Of a DNA stretch of 64,000 nt, positions 1 to 9,264 are shown piece after piece. The first letter of the stretch is position 1; each line of letters starts with the position of its first letter. This stretch comes from Trichomonas tenax (Eukaryota > Parabasalia > Trichomonadida > Trichomonadidae). A model generated the notes under the pieces. That model had not been told where the DNA came from. It did not search any database and saw only the letters and a program-made list of their open reading frames with translations. The stretch is taken from NCBI GenBank assembly GCA_023091735.1, contig JALKBU010000041.1, positions 1 through 64,000 on the forward strand. Reading direction: 5' to 3'. The position numbers and the translations under genes are program-made.

Positions 1-40
1 ATATCGATAAATAAACAATACCATAATATGAGGAATAGAC

Positions 41-202
41 ATGTTTTATATTAATCCGGAGGCTGAACAAATGAATCCGAGCATGGGAGGCATTATAAGT
101 CATTTTCCGAAAATGAAAGATTTTTTTAAAGTGCCCTCTGCCCTCTCTTCTCCTCACGACACAAATTCAGGATCGATTAATATTAAATATGTTGCTTTAT
201 AG
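41..202 (+). CDS. small ORF, 53 residues, unassigned
   Basis: A short ATG-initiated frame ends in TAG about 100 bases before the adaptin gene. Its composition (Asn, Pro, Ser, Met, Gly and few of the usual A+T-driven residues) looks more protein-like than nearby random frames, and an in-frame TGA lies just upstream. No domain is recognised. It could be a small protein, the tail of a decayed gene or chance. Confidence 0.25.
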   Translation: MFYINPEAEQMNPSMGGIISHFPKMKDFFKVPSALSSPHDTNSGSINIKYVAL

Positions 203-289
203 GAACTATTCCATACACCATGGAGAGGCTAAAATCCAATCATGACGCTTTAATACTCAGTCTAATAATGAGAAAACTACAACAACACA

Positions 290-298
290 AAAAGTGAC
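290..298 (+). promoter_or_regulatory. AAAAGTGAC start-proximal motif
   Basis: The nonamer AAAAGTGAC ends seven bases before the adaptin ATG. The same word or a one-base variant sits 5-45 nt before at least eight other start codons here. A role in promoter function is inferred from this position only. Confidence 0.45.
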
Positions 299-304
299 AG
301 TATC

Positions 305-2506
305 ATGCAAACTGCTGCTGACTTCATCGCAAGTCTCCGCTCGTGTACCAGCGTCGAAGAAGAGAGATCGACGATTTCAGAGGAAATTTCAGCACTGAGG
401 ACACTTGTAAAGACAGATATCAACGATAAATACCCCGCAGTTTTGCTCAAATTTATATATTTGTCGTTAATTGGCGAGAAAACTGACTGGGCACAATTAT
501 TCACGATGCGTGCTTTGGCGAATGATAATGTTAAATTTAAGCTATACGGTTATCTTGCTGCTGGAATTGTGTTAGATCAGACATCAGAGATTTCAATGAT
601 GATAACACAGTCAGTTTTGAAAGACATGAACCACAAATCACCTTTTGTACAAGTATTTGCGCTTACACTCGTCGCAAATTTTTCTGTTACTGAAATTTGT
701 AAAAATGTTGCACAGAAAGTACATGATTTGTTTAGAAGTTCGAGCTACAGAGTTATAAAAGCAGCAGCGATTGCAGCAAGTCACATAATTGCTTTAGTTC
801 CTGAATTATATCCAATTTTTACTGAGGGATTGTATGACTTGTTAGTACACAAAGAGCACTGCGTTGTCATGGCTGCTACGAAACTCGCGTTCCAGATTGC
901 CAACAACGTTGATAAATCCGATAAGTTGTGGAAAAATATGGAAACGACGCTTGTGCATCTTCTCAAGCATCTCGCTACTGCTAAGCACAGAACGAATTAC
1001 ACAATTGACGGTATTGAAGACCCATTCCTTCAAGTTTCGGTGATGAAATTAATTCAAAAACTCGAGATTAAATCAACTAAACTCGACGATATCTTATTAC
1101 AGATCATTACTGGTTTGGAACTCAAAAAATCGTCATCCCGTTCTGTTCTCCTTCAGGCAGTTGACTTAATCGGAGCTTGTTCGACAAGTAAGAGTTTGAG
1201 ATCAATGGGACTCAATCAATTAGGCAAATTGTTGAATTTTTCGAGTGTTGATTCTAATTACATCGCATTATCGGCTTTCTCAAGAATTTTATACTCAAAT
1301 AACAAAATCATCGATAGATCGTCAAGCGAAACACAGGCTCTCGGAAGATGCAAAGAGTCTATTGTCAAGTTTATCAGCCATAAGGATCACTCATTGAGAA
1401 GAAGAGCACTTAAAGTCTTATCAGCTTTAATTGATTCTTCAAACATCGAAACAATCATTCCACTCATATTAGATCATCTTCAACTCGTCAATCCCGACTT
1501 TAGATCAGAAGTTATATTCGATTTATTCAACTCGATTCAAAGATTTGCGCCATCGAACATTTGGAACTTCGACACAGTTGTAGGCATCTTCGCTACAAAC
1601 GGTGGCTACATCTCAAAGGAAATTATACAGATTTTTGTTCACTTGATTTCTGCGAACTCAGAATTACAGGACTACGCTGTAGATAAACTCGAAAAGCTTC
1701 TCGATGCAAACTCGACAAACCAAACTTTTGTACAGGTAACCGCTTGGGTTTTGGGTGAATTTGCAACCGACTATTCAAACTCGCTTGTTGATAGATTATT
1801 AACAATCGCTGGGATACCGCAGTCTACTGATGAAACGATTGACTACATACTAGTTACAATTACAAAACTTGCATTCAGAGGAAACTTTTCTGCTTACGCT
1901 ATTGAAAAGCTGCAGCCATACTTGGTATCAGAGAATCTCCAACTACAGCAGTGTGCCGGTGAAATGGTACAAATTCTAAACAGACCTGAATTGGCAGAAT
2001 TTTTATTTGCGCCAGAAGTCGTTGAGGAGGTGCCGAAGGAATCCATATCCTCCGTCGGCCTTCAATCATTACCAACACTGACGAATAACGTGATTAACTC
2101 CCCTCTCTTGAATATTTTATCAGCAATCCCATCGCAAAATCCTGTTCCTGTCATTGTGCCTCCGAAAGGATCCCATGAAGTCGTCAGAACTCAAGACTTT
2201 GTCCTCTTTTTCGAAATATCTAGAAATAGCTCAAATTTTAATCAACTTGCGATTCGTTGCTCATCATTCAATCTTACTACAAAGGTTCTCTACAAATTCA
2301 GCATGCAATTTGGTATCCCATCTGGCTGGGTTATGATTGCCAAAGAACAATCTGCGCCAAATCTGATGCCTGACGGTAATCCAATTCAACAGGTCGTCAT
2401 GCTGGAGAACAGAGCAAATGTGCCACTGCAGATGAAAGTCCACACAACGTATATCTACGATGGCCAAAATATTTCTTCAATGGATGTCGTGAAATACAAC
2501 TTCTAA
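305..2506 (+). CDS. large adaptin subunit, AP-1 gamma-like
   Basis: The 733-residue product looks like a large subunit of a clathrin adaptor complex, which sorts cargo into vesicles at the Golgi or endosomes. Residues 5-90 resemble the gamma/alpha adaptin N-terminus (LRSCTSVEEER, then a block ending in YGYLAAGIVLDQ). A helical-repeat trunk runs to about residue 560. A hinge rich in Pro, Val and Ser (about 570-625) leads to a C-terminal beta-sandwich ear (about 630-733), with the usual FNLTTKVLYKF and LENRANVPLQMKV stretches. A single compact ear fits gamma better than alpha. The frame is intact with no intron. Gamma versus epsilon is not certain; membership in the large-adaptin family is. Confidence 0.85.
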   Translation: MQTAADFIASLRSCTSVEEERSTISEEISALRTLVKTDINDKYPAVLLKFIYLSLIGEKTDWAQLFTMRALANDNVKFKLYGYLAAGIVLDQTSEISMMITQSVLKDMNHKSPFVQVFALTLVANFSVTEICKNVAQKVHDLFRSSSYRVIKAAAIAASHIIALVPELYPIFTEGLYDLLVHKEHCVVMAATKLAFQIANNVDKSDKLWKNMETTLVHLLKHLATAKHRTNYTIDGIEDPFLQVSVMKLIQKLEIKSTKLDDILLQIITGLELKKSSSRSVLLQAVDLIGACSTSKSLRSMGLNQLGKLLNFSSVDSNYIALSAFSRILYSNNKIIDRSSSETQALGRCKESIVKFISHKDHSLRRRALKVLSALIDSSNIETIIPLILDHLQLVNPDFRSEVIFDLFNSIQRFAPSNIWNFDTVVGIFATNGGYISKEIIQIFVHLISANSELQDYAVDKLEKLLDANSTNQTFVQVTAWVLGEFATDYSNSLVDRLLTIAGIPQSTDETIDYILVTITKLAFRGNFSAYAIEKLQPYLVSENLQLQQCAGEMVQILNRPELAEFLFAPEVVEEVPKESISSVGLQSLPTLTNNVINSPLLNILSAIPSQNPVPVIVPPKGSHEVVRTQDFVLFFEISRNSSNFNQLAIRCSSFNLTTKVLYKFSMQFGIPSGWVMIAKEQSAPNLMPDGNPIQQVVMLENRANVPLQMKVHTTYIYDGQNISSMDVVKYNF

Positions 2507-3067
2507 TCCACTTCTTTTGTTATTTGATACTGTTATATAAAATACTTTTTGTTATATATTTTTTCAAAATCCCACAAATTTTTCTTCACACCAATAGGGC
2601 TCACTCATCAAAAATATGATGAAAAATGAACTTCTTAACTGATAAAATCAGTATTTGCACAATTTTATATCTGTCAAAAATATTCATGCTATATTATAAT
2701 ATTTAAATCCTTAACTTTTGTGAAAATCGTTCAATAAATTGAAAATGGATTTTCTTATTTTGAATTATTTGAATGGTCTAAAATCAATGTTATGATTCTT
2801 AATATATACATCCTTTAAAGCTATTCCCCAAAAATTTTTAAATTCAATTAATAATGAAAATTGAAAAGTTAACAAATCTCATTCATATCACTTTTCTTCA
2901 AAATATTACTCTCTATATGATGCAAAGAAAAGCAAATTGATTTATTTCAAAAATAACATTTTCTAAAGTTTTTAATTACATAATATCCTTAACAAAATAA
3001 TTTTCATCAATAAAAATTGAATAGACATATGAGAATTCTGAGCATTCAATTTCAAATTTTTTTATAA
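2507..3067. other. intergenic, no gene seen
   Basis: A+T-rich spacer between the adaptin and the first Myb gene. The last 30 bases before the Myb ATG are T-rich and carry TCAATTT, possibly an initiator. Nothing else seen. Confidence 0.6.
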
Positions 3068-3595
3068 ATGGAGACATACAAAGTCGTTAAAAGACGAAGA
3101 TTATTCGGTTCAGAGGACGACAAGCAGCTGGAGTGTATCGTGAAGGACAGCGAATTTACCGGCTGGAAGGGCGTTGCAAAGTTGATGCCACAATTTTCAC
3201 CAAAACAGCTCAGAGACAGATGGCACAATTACATCTCCCCGAAAAATTCATTTGGTCCATGGACCCTCGAAGAAGACCGCTTCATTGTTCAAAACGTCAA
3301 AAAGTTTGGTACGAAATGGTCTTTAATTGCATCATATCTCAACGGGAGAAGCGATAACTGTGTCAAAAATCGTTGGAATACAGTCCTTAAAGAGGACCAG
3401 GTAGCTCATCCAGAGAAATACTTTAATTATGGGAAACTCGAGAAAAATCCGAAGAGAATTCCACAGCAAACAACAGAAGTACAGCCAAAGTGCGAACAGA
3501 TCTTCCTTGACGCCAGGTTTATTGAGCACTTTTTCAAGCCCGCAACAAAATCTGAGATTGAATTTTGGCAAAAGGTCTCAGTCAATCAACTCTAA
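3068..3595 (+). CDS. R2R3-type Myb DNA-binding protein
   Basis: A 175-residue protein with two Myb repeats. Repeat 1 (about residues 9-57) has W33 and W52 (GWKGVAKLM, then LRDRWHNYI). Repeat 2 (about 61-107) begins FGPWTLEEDRFIV and ends CVKNRWNTVL. The first tryptophan of repeat 1 is replaced by Phe (RRLFGSEDDKQL). The C-terminal tail of about 65 residues is short and unassigned. In trichomonads small two-repeat Myb proteins bind promoter elements such as the iron-responsive sites of T. vaginalis ap65-1; its target here is unknown. It starts at a clear ATG after a T-rich leader. Confidence 0.88.
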   Translation: METYKVVKRRRLFGSEDDKQLECIVKDSEFTGWKGVAKLMPQFSPKQLRDRWHNYISPKNSFGPWTLEEDRFIVQNVKKFGTKWSLIASYLNGRSDNCVKNRWNTVLKEDQVAHPEKYFNYGKLEKNPKRIPQQTTEVQPKCEQIFLDARFIEHFFKPATKSEIEFWQKVSVNQL

Positions 3596-4549
3596 TGATG
3601 TCATCGATATTATTATGCTATGTTGAATAAAACGTAAATATTCTTTGTCCAAATATTATATTATTATACGGCTTTTCGAAATGCTTTTTATCAAACAGAT
3701 TTGGACATCCACGTGGCATATGCTGTCTTTTAGCTTGAACATCCGAATCTATTTATAAGCTTCTTTTGGATATATAAACAGAATCAGAAAGTTTGATTAA
3801 AAAAATGGTGTTGGCTCTTGCCATATATCACATTATCAATAACATTGCATGAATTAATGGACATTATAACACAAATCAGTTCTAGCTATTGTGAAAAAAA
3901 TCTGTAATAATATCATAACATTTTATTCTAAAAGGCAATAAACTTAGCATGGATGAGTTTCAGTTCGATGTTTCCACATGAAATTCGGGAATTTCAAAAG
4001 AAGTAAAACTTCCAAGTTCCTCCATATCTCCAACACAAAGACTTTCCATAGCACTGATCTCTAAAATGAGCTATCTATGCTGTTAGAGTTATTCTAATTA
4101 TAATAAAGATGAATATTGAGTTTCATCCTTTGCTATTATGCACAATGCTGTCAATTATTTTTGAAAATAGTTCATTGCTTTGCATATTGCTACAAAATTA
4201 GAAAAATAAACCTGCCGGAGAGTGCTATTATTGATACATCATTATATGCCACACATTCTATACATATAGCAGTATGGTACCATATGCGTTTTAAACTTGG
4301 GAGTCAATGCTATTCCGAGTTATTGCATAAACATTAAAAAGTCGTTGTGTAGGTTGAATGCTTAACTAAAGTAAGGCATATCTCTAGATCCTGAAATAAT
4401 AAAGGAAAATACTTGCATAAGCAGATGCCACTGTATCTTTCTAATTAATACCATCACACTCAAATGATGGTTAAGCATTATGAGTCATAGTATTTTCATT
4501 TCTAATATTAATAATTGTTTTGGCAACTATTTTTAGGAAATCTCGAGTG
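3596..4549. other. intergenic, no convincing gene
   Basis: Nearly 1 kb of low-complexity A+T-rich sequence. A 73-codon frame at 4116-4337 has an unremarkable composition and no motif. No RNA gene or repeat was recognised. Confidence 0.5.
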
Positions 4550-4987
4550 ATGACACTTCATGTAGAAGTAATTCTTTTTCATATTCCTGATAGAAAGCTA
4601 TTCCAGAGAATGTACAGCATCATCTTGACGATTTACACTGGAAGTCAGAACAATCTTAATCAGATACTCCCAAAGTTTATATCCTATCCGAGTAAATATC
4701 ACAGTAAAATTTCCATATATCAGAATGACTTCCATCCCGAAAGGTATTCTATAAGAGAACTCGTTTTGAATAATGCATGTAGCAGCAAAATTCCAATAGA
4801 TATTTATGATACTCATTATAGAAATATCTCCTTGCATTTTATGATCCCGGATACATTAGACACTCAATGTATCTTCAATTTAGATGACAACTTTGTGATT
4901 AACATCAGTCATACTGATAGAGCATTCGAAATTTTTAATGAGGAAAATATAACCAATAAGTTATTTGGTAGTTATTATAGATTATAG
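4550..4987 (+). CDS. hypothetical protein, 145 residues
   Basis: The first ATG of a frame that stays open upstream through a TTG codon. The product starts MTLHVEVILFHIPDRK and has a mixed, protein-like composition (Asp, His, Tyr, Asn) unlike neighbouring random frames. No signal peptide, membrane segment or known motif is evident. It lies alone in gene-poor DNA, followed by a second short frame at 5099-5287, so both may be remnants of one decayed gene. Confidence 0.4.
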   Translation: MTLHVEVILFHIPDRKLFQRMYSIILTIYTGSQNNLNQILPKFISYPSKYHSKISIYQNDFHPERYSIRELVLNNACSSKIPIDIYDTHYRNISLHFMIPDTLDTQCIFNLDDNFVINISHTDRAFEIFNEENITNKLFGSYYRL

Positions 4988-5765
4988 ATATTATATAAAA
5001 TTGGCCCCTGTATTCCATATAACTTCATACTAATAGGTTTCGCTTTCATAGATTCAAAATACTTTGAGATGTGTTAACAAAAAGGAGAATACCTTCTCGT
5101 GAAATTTGTTGTTGAGAACTATAGTTCTGTTCAGATTTCCATTTCGATATATTTATGTACCTGTACAGGGCATTTCTTCACGTCCAACTTTCCATCTGCA
5201 GAGAATGGACCTCTCAAAGTTCAAAAGATACTATTGGAATTTCCAAATAAGTACCCATATTTGGAAAGACGACACTTTAAAGATTAAATATGGTACTTAT
5301 AAAGTTAAATAGAAACAATCGTTCACATATAACAAGTAACTCCTGTCTTTTGCAATGACAATATAATAACTTTCTCCTTGTTATTACATTGAAAACTATG
5401 TTTTGCTGCATCTCAATGTATGAAAGTTGTTATTCACAATTCATTCGGGGTAATTCATGTGATTGGAAACAAAAGGATGATAACACATTATCGCAATATG
5501 CATTTGGCTATGATAAATCAGTTAATTTTCCATAAATACAAAAGAAGGAGAAATCCTTTTCCAATATTGGAAATATTAGCATGTATTGCAGAAGTGCTAT
5601 AATACGTATGCAATTTTATAATATTTTATCACTTAAATCCGGATCTGTTGCGATTTGATCTGGAAATTTGAAATTTTTGCATAAGAAATTAAAATTGAAC
5701 GTCTTTGACTTATAGTATGATGCAGCATCATAAATCATGTGTATTGGAAAACATGTAATGGTTTA
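4988..5765. other. spacer with possible ORF remnants
   Basis: Two overlapping frames at 5099-5287 and 5106-5312, and one at 5420-5602, each code about 60 residues of fairly protein-like composition, but none has a recognised motif. They may be decayed coding sequence. The spacer ends at the left TA of the transposon-like element. Confidence 0.35.
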
Positions 5766-5784
5766 AGAGTCCGCTATGGCCAAA
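5766..5784 (+). repeat. left terminal inverted repeat
   Basis: AGAGTCCGCTATGGCCAAA. Its last 16 bases match the reverse complement of 6845-6862 exactly. Confidence 0.8.
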
Positions 5785-6844
5785 CTTCCTGTATCGTCAT
5801 TCACTTTTTTGGTGTATTTTTTACTTTTTTAGGTACAAGAAAATGTTAAAAAATCACCAAAAAAACAACCTTCTTGATTTTGTTTTCTCTCATGCTAAGG
5901 ATTAATTGTTTGCAGTATCACAGCTCAATTTCAACTTTTTAATTATAATATTAATAATCAGCGGGAAAAGGTGAAACCATTTACCATTTTAATAGCCACT
6001 TGAATATATACATGCTAAAAATATGCTGATAATTGTAAAGTAGTAAAATAAACAAGCAAATCACAATGAAATTGTACTGTTTCATCGCGTTCAATTTGTT
6101 TGATGCATTAAACAGTTACTATAGCCTATGATAGCTATGTTATTTCAATTATGTGCTTTGGTATCCATAAATAACACGAATTATTACACCTAAATTTATA
6201 GATAGCTCTACATTGGTTCTAGGCTTTCGTCCACGTGAATTGATAGCATAACTGTCTCCCCTTACGTTATTTCGTGTAAATGCCCTAAAGCTTTCATATG
6301 TTTTTCAAAAATCGAGGAATTTTCGAGTAATAATTAATTAATTTTTATGCTTAATATTCATATATCAATGTTTTGTTGTGAAATTCATATTTGTGTGAGA
6401 TCATCTTCAAAAACATGTATTTTCGATTTATTTTGGCATTACAGCGATCGCAGTACTACAAATAATGCAAATTATACCTTGAAATCAAGAAATATACAAA
6501 ATTTGCTGAATTTTTTGAATTTTTTTCCTCCCTGTTAGTATTTTGCAAATTTATTACCAAAATACTGCTAAGTGATGATTGGCAAATGAATTAATGCAAG
6601 AAAAAGGGTCCTGATTTTCACATCACTCGTGTTTTTTGAAAAACAATCACATTTCTTTTTCGAAGTCCATGATTTTTAAGTTTTGATTGAATTTTAAGCG
6701 AGAGATATTAATGAATCTCCTCTAATATGCTGTATGCAATGAATTGCATATCATTGTAAATCTAGATCTCTCTATCTTGAAAAGCATCAAATTGTGGGAA
6801 ATACGTTTTTTAGACAAGCTCATAGAATATTTTGAGAGCCTATA

Positions 6845-6862
6845 TTTGGCCATAGCGGACCC
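6845..6862 (-). repeat. right terminal inverted repeat
   Basis: On the minus strand this reads GGGTCCGCTATGGCCAAA, matching the left arm, and it is followed on the plus strand by the second TA. Confidence 0.8.
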
Positions 6863-7317
6863 TAAACGAGGTTACAAAAAAATATATTGTCAATGATAAT
6901 TCCGTTTATTGTTTGTAACAACTAAGCATCGTCAATGATTTAACTTTGCAATGACAACACTCTGGCCTTCTAATAATATTAATTTTGAGAATTCTAAAAA
7001 AATATTATATCGAATTTTAACTGTGCATGAATTGTTAATTATGAATGAGTCAACATCCTTTCAACTGAATCGATGATTTTGGAATAAAATCGACATTCAC
7101 GAATCCTGGCTTGAGTGACCGACCAATTTAAGAAGTGACATAAATTCAGTTCCTGGAGTGTAACTAATACATACAATATAACTTGAATAAATGTGTAAAT
7201 CTAATCGATTATTTTGATCAAAACTAATCGTAAGTTTTTGGGCTGGTAAAAAAATTAATGTTTGATAGCATGATGTACATATAAGTTTATAATAGCAAAC
7301 GGTGTATGGATAGAACT
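6863..7317. other. intergenic, nothing seen
   Basis: A+T-rich spacer between the transposon-like element and the 3' end of a small minus-strand gene. No frame or structure stands out. Confidence 0.6.
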
Positions 7318-7695
7318 CTAATGGTTATTAAGCAACGAATAAATATCAGAAGGATCAACATTATCCTGGCTAACATTTACGTTGGACTTATTTCTAATAT
7401 ATTTTTTTTCTTCCTCGATCAAAGAATCTATATTAATGACATATGGAAATGCATCTTCCCAATGTTCAGCATACCAACAAAGGAGGGCCGCTCTGCTTCT
7501 ATTAGCAAGCGTGTCGACCCTTATTTTGAGTTTCTTAGCTATTAGCCTGGCGAATTTAAGTAAATGAGAAACAGTACAACGACCACTAAGAACGCACTCC
7601 AGTATCTCAAGAACTATCTCGACTTTGACCCCGTTACTCTTTACCCGAGACCGCACTTGAGACTTGAACTTGAGGGCCTTGGAAGAAGGCGACAT
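7318..7695 (-). CDS. small conserved helical protein with ALLCWYAEHW motif
   Basis: A 125-residue basic protein with N-terminus MSPSSKALKFKSQVRSR. A helical block follows (about residues 25-85) containing LLKFARLIAKKL, LANRSRAALLCWYAEHWE and DAFPYV. The tail is acidic and ends SLLNNH. I do not recognise a named domain. The key evidence is a sibling: 17446-17811 encodes a protein of almost the same length with the same helical block (LDRLAKRNHTALLCWYSENW) and the same kind of ending (ILLNHH). Two copies with conserved Trp, Cys and Tyr show a real family. The frame also opens upstream through a non-ATG codon; the ATG at 7695 gives the length matching the sibling. Confidence 0.65.
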   Translation of the reverse strand: MSPSSKALKFKSQVRSRVKSNGVKVEIVLEILECVLSGRCTVSHLLKFARLIAKKLKIRVDTLANRSRAALLCWYAEHWEDAFPYVINIDSLIEEEKKYIRNKSNVNVSQDNVDPSDIYSLLNNH

Positions 7696-8182
7696 CTTTG
7701 TTATTCTGTTTTGAAAGGCTCTCAAAACGATAAATTAGAGGAAATGCAGTATTATTCATAGGGACTTAGAGTAGATATTGTTTTATTGCTCAACGATGTT
7801 GGATTGAAAAAAAGGAAAATCACTTTTTTGGAATTATTTCAGATTCTGAAGTCATTTGAATAAGAATGAGAAAGTGGTTTATGCGTTTACTTTTAAGATA
7901 CTATTGAAAACTATATTGCCTCAAAATTGATACACACTTTGAAAACTTATAGAACGTGAGACCGAAGTTAACCGGTTATAATGAATTGTCTAAGTTTTGA
8001 ATGAGGAATTTTACTCAAATAATTGAATTGCCCACAAAACTTTGATAATGTTGTCATACCCTTATTAAACACCAGGCAGAGTATAATCGTGCCCGTTAAC
8101 TGTAACGTGCTCATAATTTTGCTTATTAGGCATAAATATTGTCGCATATCATCAATAGACTCTATTTGGTCATTAAAATGCT
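7696..8182. other. intergenic, nothing seen
   Basis: Spacer between two minus-strand genes. TTTCAAAACA lies a few bases before the ATG at 7695 on the minus strand, possibly an initiator. Nothing else seen. Confidence 0.55.
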
Positions 8183-8527
8183 TTACAAAGTTCTATTGAT
8201 ATTTTTTATAATTTGAAATGAATCCTTTTCAGATATGTTAAACATTTTCAATGAGGGTAGTCTACGGGCGTGTTTCTCACAATATTGTGGGGACTCCTTG
8301 AAAGAATTGAGATGAGTACCTATATTAAAAGTGGTTAAATTAGTCGTGTTAAATAATATTTTACCAACAAATCGCGAAAATTTCAAATTTGTTATTCCCA
8401 TGATGCTATACAAAGGTGTAATTGATGCATCATTTTTATTGCTTTGAAATTCAACTCTTTTATGATTATTTCTCAAAACTGAATTTTGATGACAATATCC
8501 GATAAAAGATATGCTAGTGATTATCAT
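8183..8527 (-). CDS. hypothetical 114-residue protein, possibly a remnant
   Basis: An ATG-initiated frame with no recognised domain. A stretch around residues 68-95 (GTHLNSFKESPQYCEKHARRLP) has a second copy in the genome at about 31475-31585 on the plus strand. There the matching translation is broken by a stop and a frameshift (GTPLNFFKVAPS, then QYCEEHVCRVP). Homology at the protein level suggests a repeated gene family or an old transposon gene, of which this may be a surviving piece. Confidence 0.4.
   Translation of the reverse strand: MIITSISFIGYCHQNSVLRNNHKRVEFQSNKNDASITPLYSIMGITNLKFSRFVGKILFNTTNLTTFNIGTHLNSFKESPQYCEKHARRLPSLKMFNISEKDSFQIIKNINRTL
8232..8340 (-). repeat. dispersed repeat, copy 1
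   Basis: About 105 bases similar by eye (roughly 75-80%) to 31475-31585 in the opposite orientation. Shared words include TAGGTACT, CAATATTGTGAG and a run around TTTTTAAT. The copy lies inside the 114-residue frame. Confidence 0.65.
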
Positions 8528-9264
8528 AATTGAAAATAATTAAAACATTGAAAAAATAAAAAACGCTACAGTCAAAAGATAAAAGGTATATTGAAATTTT
8601 AGTTTTCAATTTTGAATGGGTTTTTCTCAATTTATTTAAAATAAATTCGCAAAGTGGTCGAACAAATATCGAATTCATCAGCTCTTTATATACTGTCAAA
8701 TAAATACAACATCAAATTATAACGAATTTGCCATTCAAATGTTTAATTGGGTCATCTATAGATCATATGATATATAGTAAATATAACTCAAATAGAAAAA
8801 AATTATTTTCATTTTTTATGATCATACTAAATATGCCTCCGTTCTGTGTTAATAATTTTATACTCAAAATGAATTTATTTCAAAACAATAATAAAAAATC
8901 AGGCTCGATTCTATAAAAATCGATTATTTGAGCTTAGTCACGAATGCCTGTGGCTTCTGGGGCCAAAATTAACGTCGAAGGCGGCGAATTCTTTGCTAAA
9001 TCGATTTAGAGTTATTTTTGGTCACTGATCCTCTATCAAAAGTTGTCAATATGAAATTTTGTTGTTATCATTGTCATCCTGATGGCCAATAGGAGCTAAA
9101 CATATCGCCAAAAATAACCTTTTAAAAGATTGAATTTAATTTCGTGTTTTCGATTTTGATTTAGATAGCAGGTACCAAGATGTATGAGAAAATAAGATCG
9201 GAGAGTGATTTTGAATTATAAATTGAAAAAATAATCGGAATTGAACAAATAAGTAAATAGGCTT
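8528..9264. other. intergenic, nothing seen
   Basis: Very A+T-rich spacer downstream of the ankyrin gene. Short frames at 8514-8699 and 8728-8916 have low-complexity composition and are not supported. Confidence 0.55.

Larger units (their letters stand above)
5766..6862. mobile_element. non-autonomous DNA transposon / MITE-like element, 1.1 kb
   Basis: The segment begins AGAGTCCGCTATGGCCAAA and ends with the inverse, TTTGGCCATAGCGGACCC. The arms share a perfect 16-base core. TA lies immediately outside both ends (5764-5765 and 6863-6864), the target duplication expected of Tc1/mariner-type insertion. The inside has no transposase: the longest frame is 63 codons at 6347-6538 with no DDE/DDD motif. 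Mariner elements are known in trichomonads (Tvmar1 in T. vaginalis), but the superfamily here is inferred from TA and the arms only. Confidence 0.72.

Noticed and set aside
4116..4337. 73-codon frame
   Set aside because: No protein-like pattern, no upstream signal, and flanked by random sequence.
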